Positions 1-6,100 of a DNA stretch of 46,637 nt are shown here, piece by piece. This DNA comes from DATBHZ01 sp036557185 (GTDB lineage: Bacteria; Actinomycetota; Acidimicrobiia; IMCC26256; JAENVU01), in assembly GCA_036557185.1 (NCBI GenBank), contig DATBHZ010000059.1:1-46637 (forward strand), written 5' to 3'. Each line of letters starts with the position of its first letter. Position 1 is the stretch's first letter. Position numbers and translations under genes: made by a program. Under the pieces are notes generated by a model. It saw only the letters and a list, made by a program, of their open reading frames with translations. It ran no database searches and was not told the origin of the DNA.

Positions 1-354
1 CTGGTGATCCGGGCCGCGCTCGTCGGCGTGGAAGGACACCTGGAGGTTGAAGATCGCGCGGCCGTGCTGGATCCCGACGACCCGGCGCGTGGTGAAGCTC
101 TTGCCGTCGCGGATGCGGTCGACCTCGTAGACGATCGGCACCGTTGGGTCACCGGGCCGGAGGAAGTAGGCGTGCAAGGAGTGCACAGGACGGTCGATCT
201 CGACGGTCCGGCCCGCCGCGACGAGCGCCTGACCCGCGACCTGGCCGCCGAAGACGCGCTGGCGATCCTCCCTCGGCGACACCCCGCGGAAGAGGTTCAC
301 CTCCAGCTGCTCCAGGTCGAGCAGGCCGATCAGATCGTCGAGCGCGCTACCCAT
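1..354 (-). CDS. tesB: Acyl-CoA thioesterase II (TesB family), 3' part missing
   Basis: The first 118 codons of a hotdog-fold acyl-CoA thioesterase II, which hydrolyses fatty acyl-CoA to free acid and CoA in the cytoplasm. The N-terminal segment is typical of the family: a short leader ending in LEVNLFRG, then the block RVFGGQVAGQAL at about residues 33-44, and the strand HSLHAYFLRPGDP at about 62-74. The gene runs off the left edge, so the second hotdog repeat and its catalytic residues are not visible. The ATG at 354 is preceded by no clear ribosome binding site; a CAGAAT hexamer lies 8 nt upstream. The phosphofructokinase gene ends 21 nt upstream on the same strand, so co-transcription is possible. 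The family call is confident. Confidence 0.9.
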   Translation of the reverse strand, partial: MGSALDDLIGLLDLEQLEVNLFRGVSPREDRQRVFGGQVAGQALVAAGRTVEIDRPVHSLHAYFLRPGDPTVPIVYEVDRIRDGKSFTTRRVVGIQHGRAIFNLQVSFHADERGPDHQ

Positions 355-375
355 CGGGCGCCATTCTGCTCGCGC

Positions 376-1398
376 TCACCCGAAGAACGTTGCGGCCACC
401 TCGTACAGGGCCGGATCGACGGTCTTGAGCGTCGACACGGCGTCGGCGATCGGGACGCGGACGATGTCGCCCGCCTGGAGCGCCACCATCGTCCCGAACG
501 CCCCGTCGGAGACCGCGTCGATCGCCTCGATGCCGAAGCGCGTCGACAGGATCCGGTCGAAGGCGGTCGGCGTGCCACCGCGCAGGACGTGCCCCAGGAT
601 CGTCACCCGGGCATCGAAGCCCGTGCGCTCCTTGATCTCGTCGGTCACCCGCTGGCCCACCCCACCGAGCTGGACGTGACCGAACTCGTCGGCGTCACCC
701 GAAGCGAGCGTCATCGTCCCTTCCTTCGGCACGGCACCCTCAGCCACGACGACGATCGAGAAATCGGCGCCTCGCTCGTGACGGTGGCGAATCCGATCGC
801 ACACGTCTGCAATGTCGAACGGCCGCTCCGGGATGAGGATCACGTCCGCACCGCCGGCCATGCCGGAGTGCAGGGCGATCCAGCCGGAGTGCCGCCCCAT
901 GACCTCCACGACCATCACACGGTCGTGGCTCTCGGCAGTCGTGTGCAGCCGGTCGATCGCGTCCGTCGCGGTCTGCACCGCGGTGTCGAAGCCGAACGTG
1001 ACCTCCGTCGCGGACAGGTCGTTGTCGATCGTCTTGGGGACCCCGACGATCTTGGCTCCCTCGGCCCCCAGCTTGTTCGCGACGCCGAGCGTGTCCTCGC
1101 CGCCGATCGCGATGAGCGCATCGCATGTCGTGAGCCCCTCGAGCGCTCGCTCGGGCCCGTCGGGCGTCGCGAACGGATTCGTCCGCGACGATCCGAGGAT
1201 CGTTCCGCCGCGCGGCAAGAGGCCGCGTACCGATTCGAGCGACAGCTCGACGGTCTCGCCCTCCAGCACGCCGCGCCACCCGTGCCGGTACCCGATGATC
1301 TCGTGCCCGTGCACACCGACGCCCTTGCGCACCACGGCGCGGATCACGCCGTTGAGACCGGGGCAGTCGCCCCCGCCTGTGAGCATTCCGACGCGCAC
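376..1398 (-). CDS. pfp: 6-phosphofructokinase, probably pyrophosphate-dependent
   Basis: A 340-residue phosphofructokinase of the PfkA superfamily, which phosphorylates fructose 6-phosphate in glycolysis. The N-terminal loop MLTGGGDCPGLN (residues 5-16) and the substrate loop PKTIDND (121-127) are intact. In ATP-dependent enzymes such as E. coli PfkA, the positions equivalent to D102 (in GGED, 99-102) and K122 (in PKTIDND) are both glycine. Asp and Lys there are the published signature of pyrophosphate-dependent enzymes, so PPi is the likely phosphoryl donor; this is an inference from two residues. I chose the GTG at 1398 because GGAGGT lies 5 nt upstream and homologues begin at this point; an open frame extends 18 codons further. 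The gene is divergent from glpK. ATP use remains possible, because mixed-substrate members exist. Confidence 0.93.
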   Translation of the reverse strand: MRVGMLTGGGDCPGLNGVIRAVVRKGVGVHGHEIIGYRHGWRGVLEGETVELSLESVRGLLPRGGTILGSSRTNPFATPDGPERALEGLTTCDALIAIGGEDTLGVANKLGAEGAKIVGVPKTIDNDLSATEVTFGFDTAVQTATDAIDRLHTTAESHDRVMVVEVMGRHSGWIALHSGMAGGADVILIPERPFDIADVCDRIRHRHERGADFSIVVVAEGAVPKEGTMTLASGDADEFGHVQLGGVGQRVTDEIKERTGFDARVTILGHVLRGGTPTAFDRILSTRFGIEAIDAVSDGAFGTMVALQAGDIVRVPIADAVSTLKTVDPALYEVAATFFG

Positions 1399-1483
1399 TG
1401 AGCACCTCCGGGACGCGGGTGGTCGCACCATGTTCGCCGACCACGGCACCACCGTCGGGCACCCTCCGCCACAACCGCGCCGC

Positions 1484-1489
1484 TAGCGT
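1484..1489 (+). promoter_or_regulatory. Putative -10 element of glpK (leaderless transcript)
   Basis: TAGCGT ends 6 nt before the glpK ATG at 1496, and no purine-rich ribosome binding site is present. This is the spacing expected when transcription starts at or next to the A of the start codon. No convincing -35 box is visible. Confidence 0.4.
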
Positions 1490-1495
1490 GCCGAC

Positions 1496-2983
1496 ATGGC
1501 CGTCGTGCTGGGGCTCGACGCGGGAACGACCGGCGTGCGCACGTTCGCCGTCGACGACCAGGGGCGACCCGTGCGCAGCGCGTACCGCGAATTCCCGCAG
1601 CACTTCCCGCGTCCCGGATGGGTCGAGCACGACGCGGACGAGATCTGGGAGGCGATGCTCGCCACGCTGCTCGAGGTGGCCACACGGACCGTCGAGGACG
1701 GCGAGACGATCGCGGCGATCGGCATCACGAACCAGCGCGAGACGACGGTCGTGTGGAGCAAGGCAACCGGTCGTCCGCTGCGCCGCGCCATCGTGTGGCA
1801 GGACCGCAGGACCGCCGCGCGCTGCGAGGCGCTGCGCGCCGACGGGGTCGAGCCGCTGGTGCGTGCGCGCACGGGCCTGGTCCTCGACCCCTACTTCTCC
1901 GCGACGAAGCTCGAGTGGCTGTTGCGCGAAGGCGGCGTGGACGCGGGACCGGACCTGGCGTTCGGGACCGTGGACTCCTGGCTCCTCCACCGCCTGACGG
2001 GCGGGCGCGTGCACGCGACGGAGCCGTCGAACGCCGCGCGCACCCTGCTCTACGACATCGACGCCCTGCAGTGGTCCGACGAGCTCTGCGCCACGTTCGA
2101 TGTCCCGGCCGCCTGCCTGCCGGCCGTGCTGCCGACGAGCGGCCGCTTCGGCGTGACCGATCCGGACGTCGTCGGCGGCCTCCGCATCCCGATCAGCGGG
2201 ATCGCGGGCGACCAGCAGGCCGCGTTGTTCGGCCAGGCGTGCTTCACGCCCGGCATGGCGAAGAACACCTACGGCACCGGCTCGTTCGTCCTCGCGAACC
2301 TCGGAGCGGGCCATCCCGAGCCCGTCGAGGGGCTGCTCACGACGGTGGGTTGGCAGCTCGGGAACGAGACGACCTATGCGATGGAGGGCGCGATCTTCGT
2401 GACCGGGGCGGCCGTCCAGTGGCTGCGCGACGAGCTCGGCCTGATCGAGCGCGCCGACGAGATCGGACCGCTCGCGGCGAGCGTGCCGGACGCGGGCGGC
2501 GTCGCCTTCGTCCCCGCGTTCACGGGGCTCGGGTCGCCGTACTGGGATCCGTACGCGCGCGGCACGATCCTCGGCATCACGCGCGGGACGGGGCGCGCCG
2601 AGATCGCGCGCGCCGTCGTGGAGTCGATGGCGCTGCAGACGCGCGACGTGGTCGACGCGATCAAAGCGGCCGCCGGCATCGAGCTGACCGAGCTGCGGGT
2701 CGACGGCGGCGCGAGCGTGATGGACGTCCTCTGCCAGTTCCAGGCGGACGTCCTCGGCCTCCCGGTGCGTCGTCCCGCGACGCTGGAGACGACCGTGCTC
2801 GGTGCCGCGTACCTCGCCGGGATCGCAGAAGGCGTCTGGGATGGTCCCGGCGCGGCAGCCGGGGCATGGCACGAGGACGCGTCGTTCACCCCTGCGATGG
2901 AGCCGCAAGAGGTGCAAGCACGCCTCGAGGTCTGGCACCGCGCCGTCGAGCGCTCGCGCGTGTGGGTGTCCGACGAGAGCTGA
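1496..2983 (+). CDS. glpK: Glycerol kinase
   Basis: A 495-residue FGGY-family kinase that converts glycerol and ATP to glycerol 3-phosphate in the cytoplasm, feeding glycolysis and phospholipid synthesis. The length is normal for GlpK. Visible family features are the N-terminal phosphate loop LDAGTTGVR (about 6-14), the glycerol-binding segment with TNQRETT and WQDRRT (about 78-104), the catalytic-base region GIAGDQQAALFGQ (about 239-251), NTYGTGSF (257-264) and the C-terminal ATP-site motif VDGGASVMD. The ATG at 1496 fits the family N-terminus. There is no Shine-Dalgarno sequence, but a TAGCGT hexamer lies 6 nt upstream. It is convergent with plsC, which would use the product in lipid synthesis. 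The call is secure. Confidence 0.96.
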   Translation: MAVVLGLDAGTTGVRTFAVDDQGRPVRSAYREFPQHFPRPGWVEHDADEIWEAMLATLLEVATRTVEDGETIAAIGITNQRETTVVWSKATGRPLRRAIVWQDRRTAARCEALRADGVEPLVRARTGLVLDPYFSATKLEWLLREGGVDAGPDLAFGTVDSWLLHRLTGGRVHATEPSNAARTLLYDIDALQWSDELCATFDVPAACLPAVLPTSGRFGVTDPDVVGGLRIPISGIAGDQQAALFGQACFTPGMAKNTYGTGSFVLANLGAGHPEPVEGLLTTVGWQLGNETTYAMEGAIFVTGAAVQWLRDELGLIERADEIGPLAASVPDAGGVAFVPAFTGLGSPYWDPYARGTILGITRGTGRAEIARAVVESMALQTRDVVDAIKAAAGIELTELRVDGGASVMDVLCQFQADVLGLPVRRPATLETTVLGAAYLAGIAEGVWDGPGAAAGAWHEDASFTPAMEPQEVQARLEVWHRAVERSRVWVSDES

Positions 2984-3004
2984 GGGCTCAGGCCGGTTCA
3001 GCTC
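2977..3004. terminator. Stem-loop spanning the glpK and plsC stop codons
   Basis: GAGCTGA (2977-2983) and TCAGCTC (2998-3004) form a 7-bp stem with a 14-nt loop. The arms contain the stop codons of the two convergent genes. No T tract follows on either strand, so any role as a bidirectional terminator is inferred from position only. Confidence 0.35.
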
Positions 3005-3714
3005 GCGATGCTCTCCAGGGGCGCGACGACGGCGCGGGGCTCCGGCAGTTCGTGCGCTCCCCCGCCGCGGCTGGAGGTCGAGTAGGCGTCGACGTACTCG
3101 TATCCACTCAGCTCGCGAATCTCGAACATCAGCTCGTCGGTGACCTGGCGGAGCACCAGGCGGTCGTGCTCGCGCCCCTCGTAGTGCGACAGGGGCAGGG
3201 GCTCACCGAAGCGAACTCTCACGGTCCGGAACAGCCGCGGCAGCTTCCTGTCGGTGGGTTGGACGTCGTCGGTACCGATCAGCCCCACGGGCACGACGGG
3301 CGCACGGGTCGCCAGCGCCAGGCGTGCAACGCCGGTGTGGCCGCGGTGGAGGTAGCCGTCGCGGGTGCGCGTACCTTCGGGATAGATGCCGAAGACACCG
3401 CCGCGCGCGAGCACCTGCGTCGCCGCGATGAGCGCGCCTTCGGCCGCGCTCCCGCCTTCGCGCCGCACCGGGATCTGGCCGACAGCGCGGAAGAACCATG
3501 CGGTCTTCGGATCGTCGAAGTACTCGGCTTTCGCGACGAAGGTGATGCGCCTGCGCAACACGAGCGGGATGAAGATCGAGTCGAGGAACGAGCGGTGGTT
3601 CGCGGCGAGGATCACGGGCCCGCGTTCGGGGAGATGCTCCGAGCCCTCCACGCGCACTCGGTAGGTGCAGAAGAGGATCGGTGTGAGGACCAGCTTCAGG
3701 AGCCAGTAGGCCAC
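2998..3714 (-). CDS. plsC: 1-acyl-sn-glycerol-3-phosphate acyltransferase (PlsC family)
   Basis: A 238-residue membrane-associated acyltransferase of the PlsC/LPLAT family, expected to acylate lysophosphatidic acid to phosphatidic acid. The catalytic motif NHRSFLD (HX4D, about residues 39-45) and the substrate-binding motif YPEGTRTRDG (about 115-124) are both present, and the N-terminus has one hydrophobic segment (WLLKLVLTPILFCTY). Length is normal. The GTG start at 3714 has no ribosome binding site, but TAGGCT lies 6 nt upstream, suggesting a leaderless transcript. It is divergent from a TetR regulator with about 80 nt between the starts, so that regulator could control it. The exact acyl acceptor cannot be read from sequence. 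Confidence 0.88.
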   Translation of the reverse strand: MAYWLLKLVLTPILFCTYRVRVEGSEHLPERGPVILAANHRSFLDSIFIPLVLRRRITFVAKAEYFDDPKTAWFFRAVGQIPVRREGGSAAEGALIAATQVLARGGVFGIYPEGTRTRDGYLHRGHTGVARLALATRAPVVPVGLIGTDDVQPTDRKLPRLFRTVRVRFGEPLPLSHYEGREHDRLVLRQVTDELMFEIRELSGYEYVDAYSTSSRGGGAHELPEPRAVVAPLESIAS

Positions 3715-3720
3715 CGGGCG

Positions 3721-3726
3721 AGCCTA
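3721..3726 (-). promoter_or_regulatory. Putative -10 element of plsC
   Basis: On the minus strand the hexamer TAGGCT ends 6 nt before the GTG start at 3714, with no ribosome binding site between. No clear -35 box is visible. Confidence 0.35.
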
Positions 3727-3757
3727 CGAGGCGCAGATCCTGATGGACAGCGGGTTC

Positions 3758-3787
3758 TTGACCGTTGAGTCAAGTCGCTCGTAGCGT
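3758..3787 (+). promoter_or_regulatory. Promoter of the TetR gene with overlapping operator-like palindrome
   Basis: A -35-like TTGACC (3758-3763), an 18-nt spacer and a -10-like TAGCGT (3782-3787) stand 7 nt before the ATG at 3795. The inverted repeat TTGACcgttgaGTCAA (3758-3773, 5-bp arms, 6-nt spacer) overlaps the -35 box. A second palindrome, TTGAGTCAA, is nested within it at 3765-3773. Its place between divergent genes suggests autoregulation by the TetR protein; this is not shown. Confidence 0.45.
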
Positions 3788-3794
3788 GACCTGG

Positions 3795-4382
3795 ATGACG
3801 CGAAGGCTCACGCAGCGCGGCCGCGATCGGCGCACGCAGATCATGCGCGAGGCCGGCAGGCTCTTCAGCGAGCAGGGCTACCACCCGACCTCGGTCGCCG
3901 ACATCGTCGCGGCGCTCGGCGTCGGCAAGGGCGTGTTCTACTGGTATTTCCCGAGCAAGGACGAGCTGCTCATCGAGATCCTGCGCAGCGCTCAGCAGGA
4001 TCTGCGGCGCAAGCAGCGAGCTGCCATCGGTGACGAGCCCGACGCGCTGCGCCGGATCGAGCTCGGGATCCGTGCGAGCCTCGTCTGGTTCCACGAGCAC
4101 CGCGCATCGTTCAACCTGTTCCAGTTCGCCGCCTCCGAGGAGCGCTTCGCCCCGGTCCTGCGGAACAACCACGAGGTCGCGATCGCCGACACGGCGAGGC
4201 ACATCAAGGAGGCGATCGTCGAGGGGCGCATCGCCGATCAGGACCCGCATCTCCTCGCCGAGGCGGTCGTCGGTGTGACCGAGCGACTTGGCCGCGCGTT
4301 CCTGCTGCAACGCGACGATTCCGTCGACCAGGTCGCGGACGCGACCGTGGCGTTCTGTCTACGCGGGTTGTCGGGCGAGTAG
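3795..4382 (+). CDS. TetR/AcrR family transcriptional regulator
   Basis: A 195-residue TetR-family repressor if it starts at the ATG at 3795. The N-terminal helix-turn-helix is clear: RRTQIMREAGRLF, then TSVADIVAALGVGKGVFYWYF and SKDELL (about residues 10-60). The C-terminal ligand domain is helical and does not reveal the ligand. A TTG at 3765 and a GTG at 3786 are in frame upstream, but a -10-like hexamer at 3782-3787 overlaps the GTG and sits 7 nt before 3795, so 3795 is preferred. The gene is divergent from plsC, and an operator-like palindrome lies between them. Its 3' end overlaps the convergent aminotransferase gene by 24 nt. Control of lipid genes is plausible but unproven. Confidence 0.9.
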   Translation: MTRRLTQRGRDRRTQIMREAGRLFSEQGYHPTSVADIVAALGVGKGVFYWYFPSKDELLIEILRSAQQDLRRKQRAAIGDEPDALRRIELGIRASLVWFHEHRASFNLFQFAASEERFAPVLRNNHEVAIADTARHIKEAIVEGRIADQDPHLLAEAVVGVTERLGRAFLLQRDDSVDQVADATVAFCLRGLSGE

Positions 4383-5558
4383 CTCACCCAGCTCGGGCAG
4401 CGCGCGCCGCATGCCTCGGAGCGCCTGTCCGATCCGCTGCTCGTTCTCGACGAGCGCGAACCGCACGAAGCCTTCGCCGCCGGGCCCGAACCCGACACCC
4501 GGCGACACGGCGACCTTCGCCTCCTGCACGAGCTTCTTGCAGAACTCGAGGCTGCCGAGCTTCGCGTACGGCTCCGGCACCGGTGCCCACACGAACATGG
4601 TGGCCCGGGGCTTCGGGATCTCCCAGCCGATACGGCTGAGGCCGTCGAGCAGCGTGTCGCGCCGCGCGCGGTAGATCGCGTTCACCTCACGCGGGTAGTC
4701 GGGTGCCTCGTTCATCGCGACGATCGACGCGATCTGGATCGGTTGGAACGTGCCGTAATCGAGGTAGCTCTTGAGCCGCGCCAGCGCGGCAACGACCTCG
4801 GGGTTGCCGACCAGGAAGCCGACCCGCCAGCCGGCCATCGAGAAGCTCTTGGTGAGGCTGTAGATCTCGACGGACACGTCGGCGGCCCCGGGAACCTGCA
4901 AGAGCGACGGGGGCTCGTAGCCGTCGAAGCCCAGGTCGGCGTACGCGAAGTCGTGCACCAGCAGGATCTGGTGCTCGCGGGCGAATTCGACCATTCGAGT
5001 CATGAATTCGAGGTCGACGCAGGTGCCCGTCGGGTTGTGCGGGAACGACATCACGACGACTCTCGGGCGCGGCCACGCCTGCTCCCAGGCGGCGTGCAGG
5101 TTGGCGAAGAAGTCTTCGTCGGGCCCGAGCCCGACGTAGTGCACGCCGGCGCCCGCGAGGATCGGACCCCAGATGTGGATCGGGTACGAGGGGCTCGGAA
5201 CGAGCGCCGTGTCGCCGGGCCCGAGGAGCACCCACATCAGATGGGAGAAGCCCTCCTTCGCGCCGATCGTGACGCACACGTCGCTCTCCGGGTCGAGCGA
5301 CACGCCGAAGCGCCGCCGGTAGAGATCGGAGATCGCCAGGCGGAGCCGCGGGAGACCCCGCGTCGCCGAATAGCGGTGGTTGCGCGGGTTCCGTGCGGCT
5401 TCGGCGAGTTTCTCGACCGCGATGCCGGGTGAGGGAATGTCTGGATTGCCGAACCCGAGATCGATCACGTCCTCGCCGTTGCGCCGCGCCGCCATCTTCA
5501 GTGCGTCGATCTCGGCAAACGCATAGGGCGGAAGTGCATGGATCCGGCGGAACTCCAT
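4359..5558 (-). CDS. Class I/II PLP-dependent aminotransferase (AlaC-like)
   Basis: A 399-residue fold-type I aminotransferase. The N-terminus (EFRRIHALPPYAFAEIDALK) and the motif DLGFGNPDIPSP resemble AlaC-type alanine transaminases and LL-diaminopimelate aminotransferase relatives. NPTGT is at 175-179, the PLP-contact segment HDFAYADLGFD is at about 202-212, and the Schiff-base lysine K237 lies in SLTKSFSMAGWRVGF. The probable reaction is alanine/2-oxoglutarate transamination; the amino-acid specificity is inferred by resemblance only. The ATG at 5558 is chosen because TAGCGT lies 7 nt upstream, as for other leaderless-type genes nearby; a GTG at 5567 in the same frame is the alternative. 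It is convergent with the TetR gene, overlapping by 24 nt. Confidence 0.88.
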   Translation of the reverse strand: MEFRRIHALPPYAFAEIDALKMAARRNGEDVIDLGFGNPDIPSPGIAVEKLAEAARNPRNHRYSATRGLPRLRLAISDLYRRRFGVSLDPESDVCVTIGAKEGFSHLMWVLLGPGDTALVPSPSYPIHIWGPILAGAGVHYVGLGPDEDFFANLHAAWEQAWPRPRVVVMSFPHNPTGTCVDLEFMTRMVEFAREHQILLVHDFAYADLGFDGYEPPSLLQVPGAADVSVEIYSLTKSFSMAGWRVGFLVGNPEVVAALARLKSYLDYGTFQPIQIASIVAMNEAPDYPREVNAIYRARRDTLLDGLSRIGWEIPKPRATMFVWAPVPEPYAKLGSLEFCKKLVQEAKVAVSPGVGFGPGGEGFVRFALVENEQRIGQALRGMRRALPELGELLARQPA

Positions 5559-5565
5559 CGCTCCC

Positions 5566-5571
5566 ACGCTA
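5566..5571 (-). promoter_or_regulatory. Putative -10 element of the aminotransferase gene
   Basis: TAGCGT on the minus strand lies 7 nt before the ATG at 5558. It is the same hexamer, at nearly the same spacing, as for glpK and the TetR gene. Confidence 0.35.
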
Positions 5572-5793
5572 CTCGGGGCTCGCGGGAGGTCCGGTTGCCT
5601 TTGGCGCCGGGCCCGATCGCGCGGAGCGTGGCTGCTCGGCGAGATCGCGATGAACGCGGCACAGAACCCTGCGCGCGCGGGCGGTTGTCGCTAGGGTCGA
5701 CGCAACATGCCGATCAGAACCGCGGCCTTCGACGCGGCTCCCTTCGACGTGGGCGGAGTGTTGGTGTCGCTCGTTCTGCTCCGCGCCGCGCGA

Positions 5794-5851
5794 GCAACGC
5801 GCAGTTGCGCGGGCCGGAACGCCATCCGCTCTTGTTGCGCGGGCCGAAACG
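5794..5851. repeat. Direct repeats and an inverted repeat upstream of the beta-helix gene
   Basis: GTTGCGCGGGCCGGAACG (5804-5821) recurs at 5834-5851 with one mismatch, a start-to-start distance of 30 bp (about three helical turns). The first copy begins with the right arm of the inverted repeat GCAACgcgcaGTTGC (5794-5808). Helically phased copies suggest a cooperative protein-binding site; this is an inference. Confidence 0.5.
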
Positions 5852-6005
5852 TCACCGGCCCTTGCCCCGAGGTACTCCCATGAGTCGCCAGCGAAGCGGT
5901 AATGCCGCGCTCGTCCGCCGACGCGCCCGGGCCAACCGCGCTCGTCGATCGCAGCGGAGCCCATTGTGGCGGGCTGTGCTGCTTTTGGCAGGAACTGTTC
6001 AAGTC

Positions 6006-6034
6006 TTGACCGCGGCTCTGCCGACAAATATTCG
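6006..6034 (+). promoter_or_regulatory. Candidate promoter of the secreted beta-helix gene
   Basis: TTGACC (6006-6011), a 17-nt spacer and TATTCG (6029-6034) stand 19 nt before the ATG at 6054. The -35 box is good and the -10 box is weak (3 of 6). Confidence 0.35.
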
Positions 6035-6052
6035 CATGCATCAGGGACGATT

Positions 6053-6100
6053 CATGCGTACAGACGGCATGCGGATCATGCGAACAGGTGGCATGCGGAC
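6053..6100 (+). repeat. Tandem 24-bp duplication at the start of the beta-helix gene
   Basis: Positions 6053-6076 and 6077-6100 match at 20 of 24 bases. Each copy encodes eight residues with two Met-Arg pairs, so four in-frame ATG codons (6054, 6069, 6078, 6093) cluster at the start of the gene. GCATGC hexamers recur in it. Confidence 0.6.

Larger units (their letters stand above)
5572..6053. other. Long intergenic region upstream of the beta-helix gene
   Basis: About 480 nt between two divergent genes. Open frames here read as arginine- and alanine-rich shadows, with no family resemblance. It holds an inverted repeat plus an 18-bp direct repeat (5794-5851) and a candidate promoter (6006-6034). 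I looked for cyclic-di-GMP and other common riboswitch cores and recognised none. Confidence 0.5.

Noticed and set aside
740..2938. A 732-codon minus-strand open frame across the phosphofructokinase and glycerol kinase genes
   Set aside because: Its tail overlaps pfp in another frame and its body is antisense to glpK, a well-conserved enzyme; the composition is Arg/Ala-rich shadow.
5538..6053. N-terminal extension of the beta-helix gene upstream of 6054
   Set aside because: The extension is Arg-rich, has no homology-like features, would put a signal peptide 180 residues into the protein, and covers the candidate promoter.
5572..6053. A riboswitch upstream of the beta-helix gene
   Set aside because: I compared it with the cores of cyclic-di-GMP and cobalamin riboswitches as I know them and found no match; the repeats look like protein-binding DNA.
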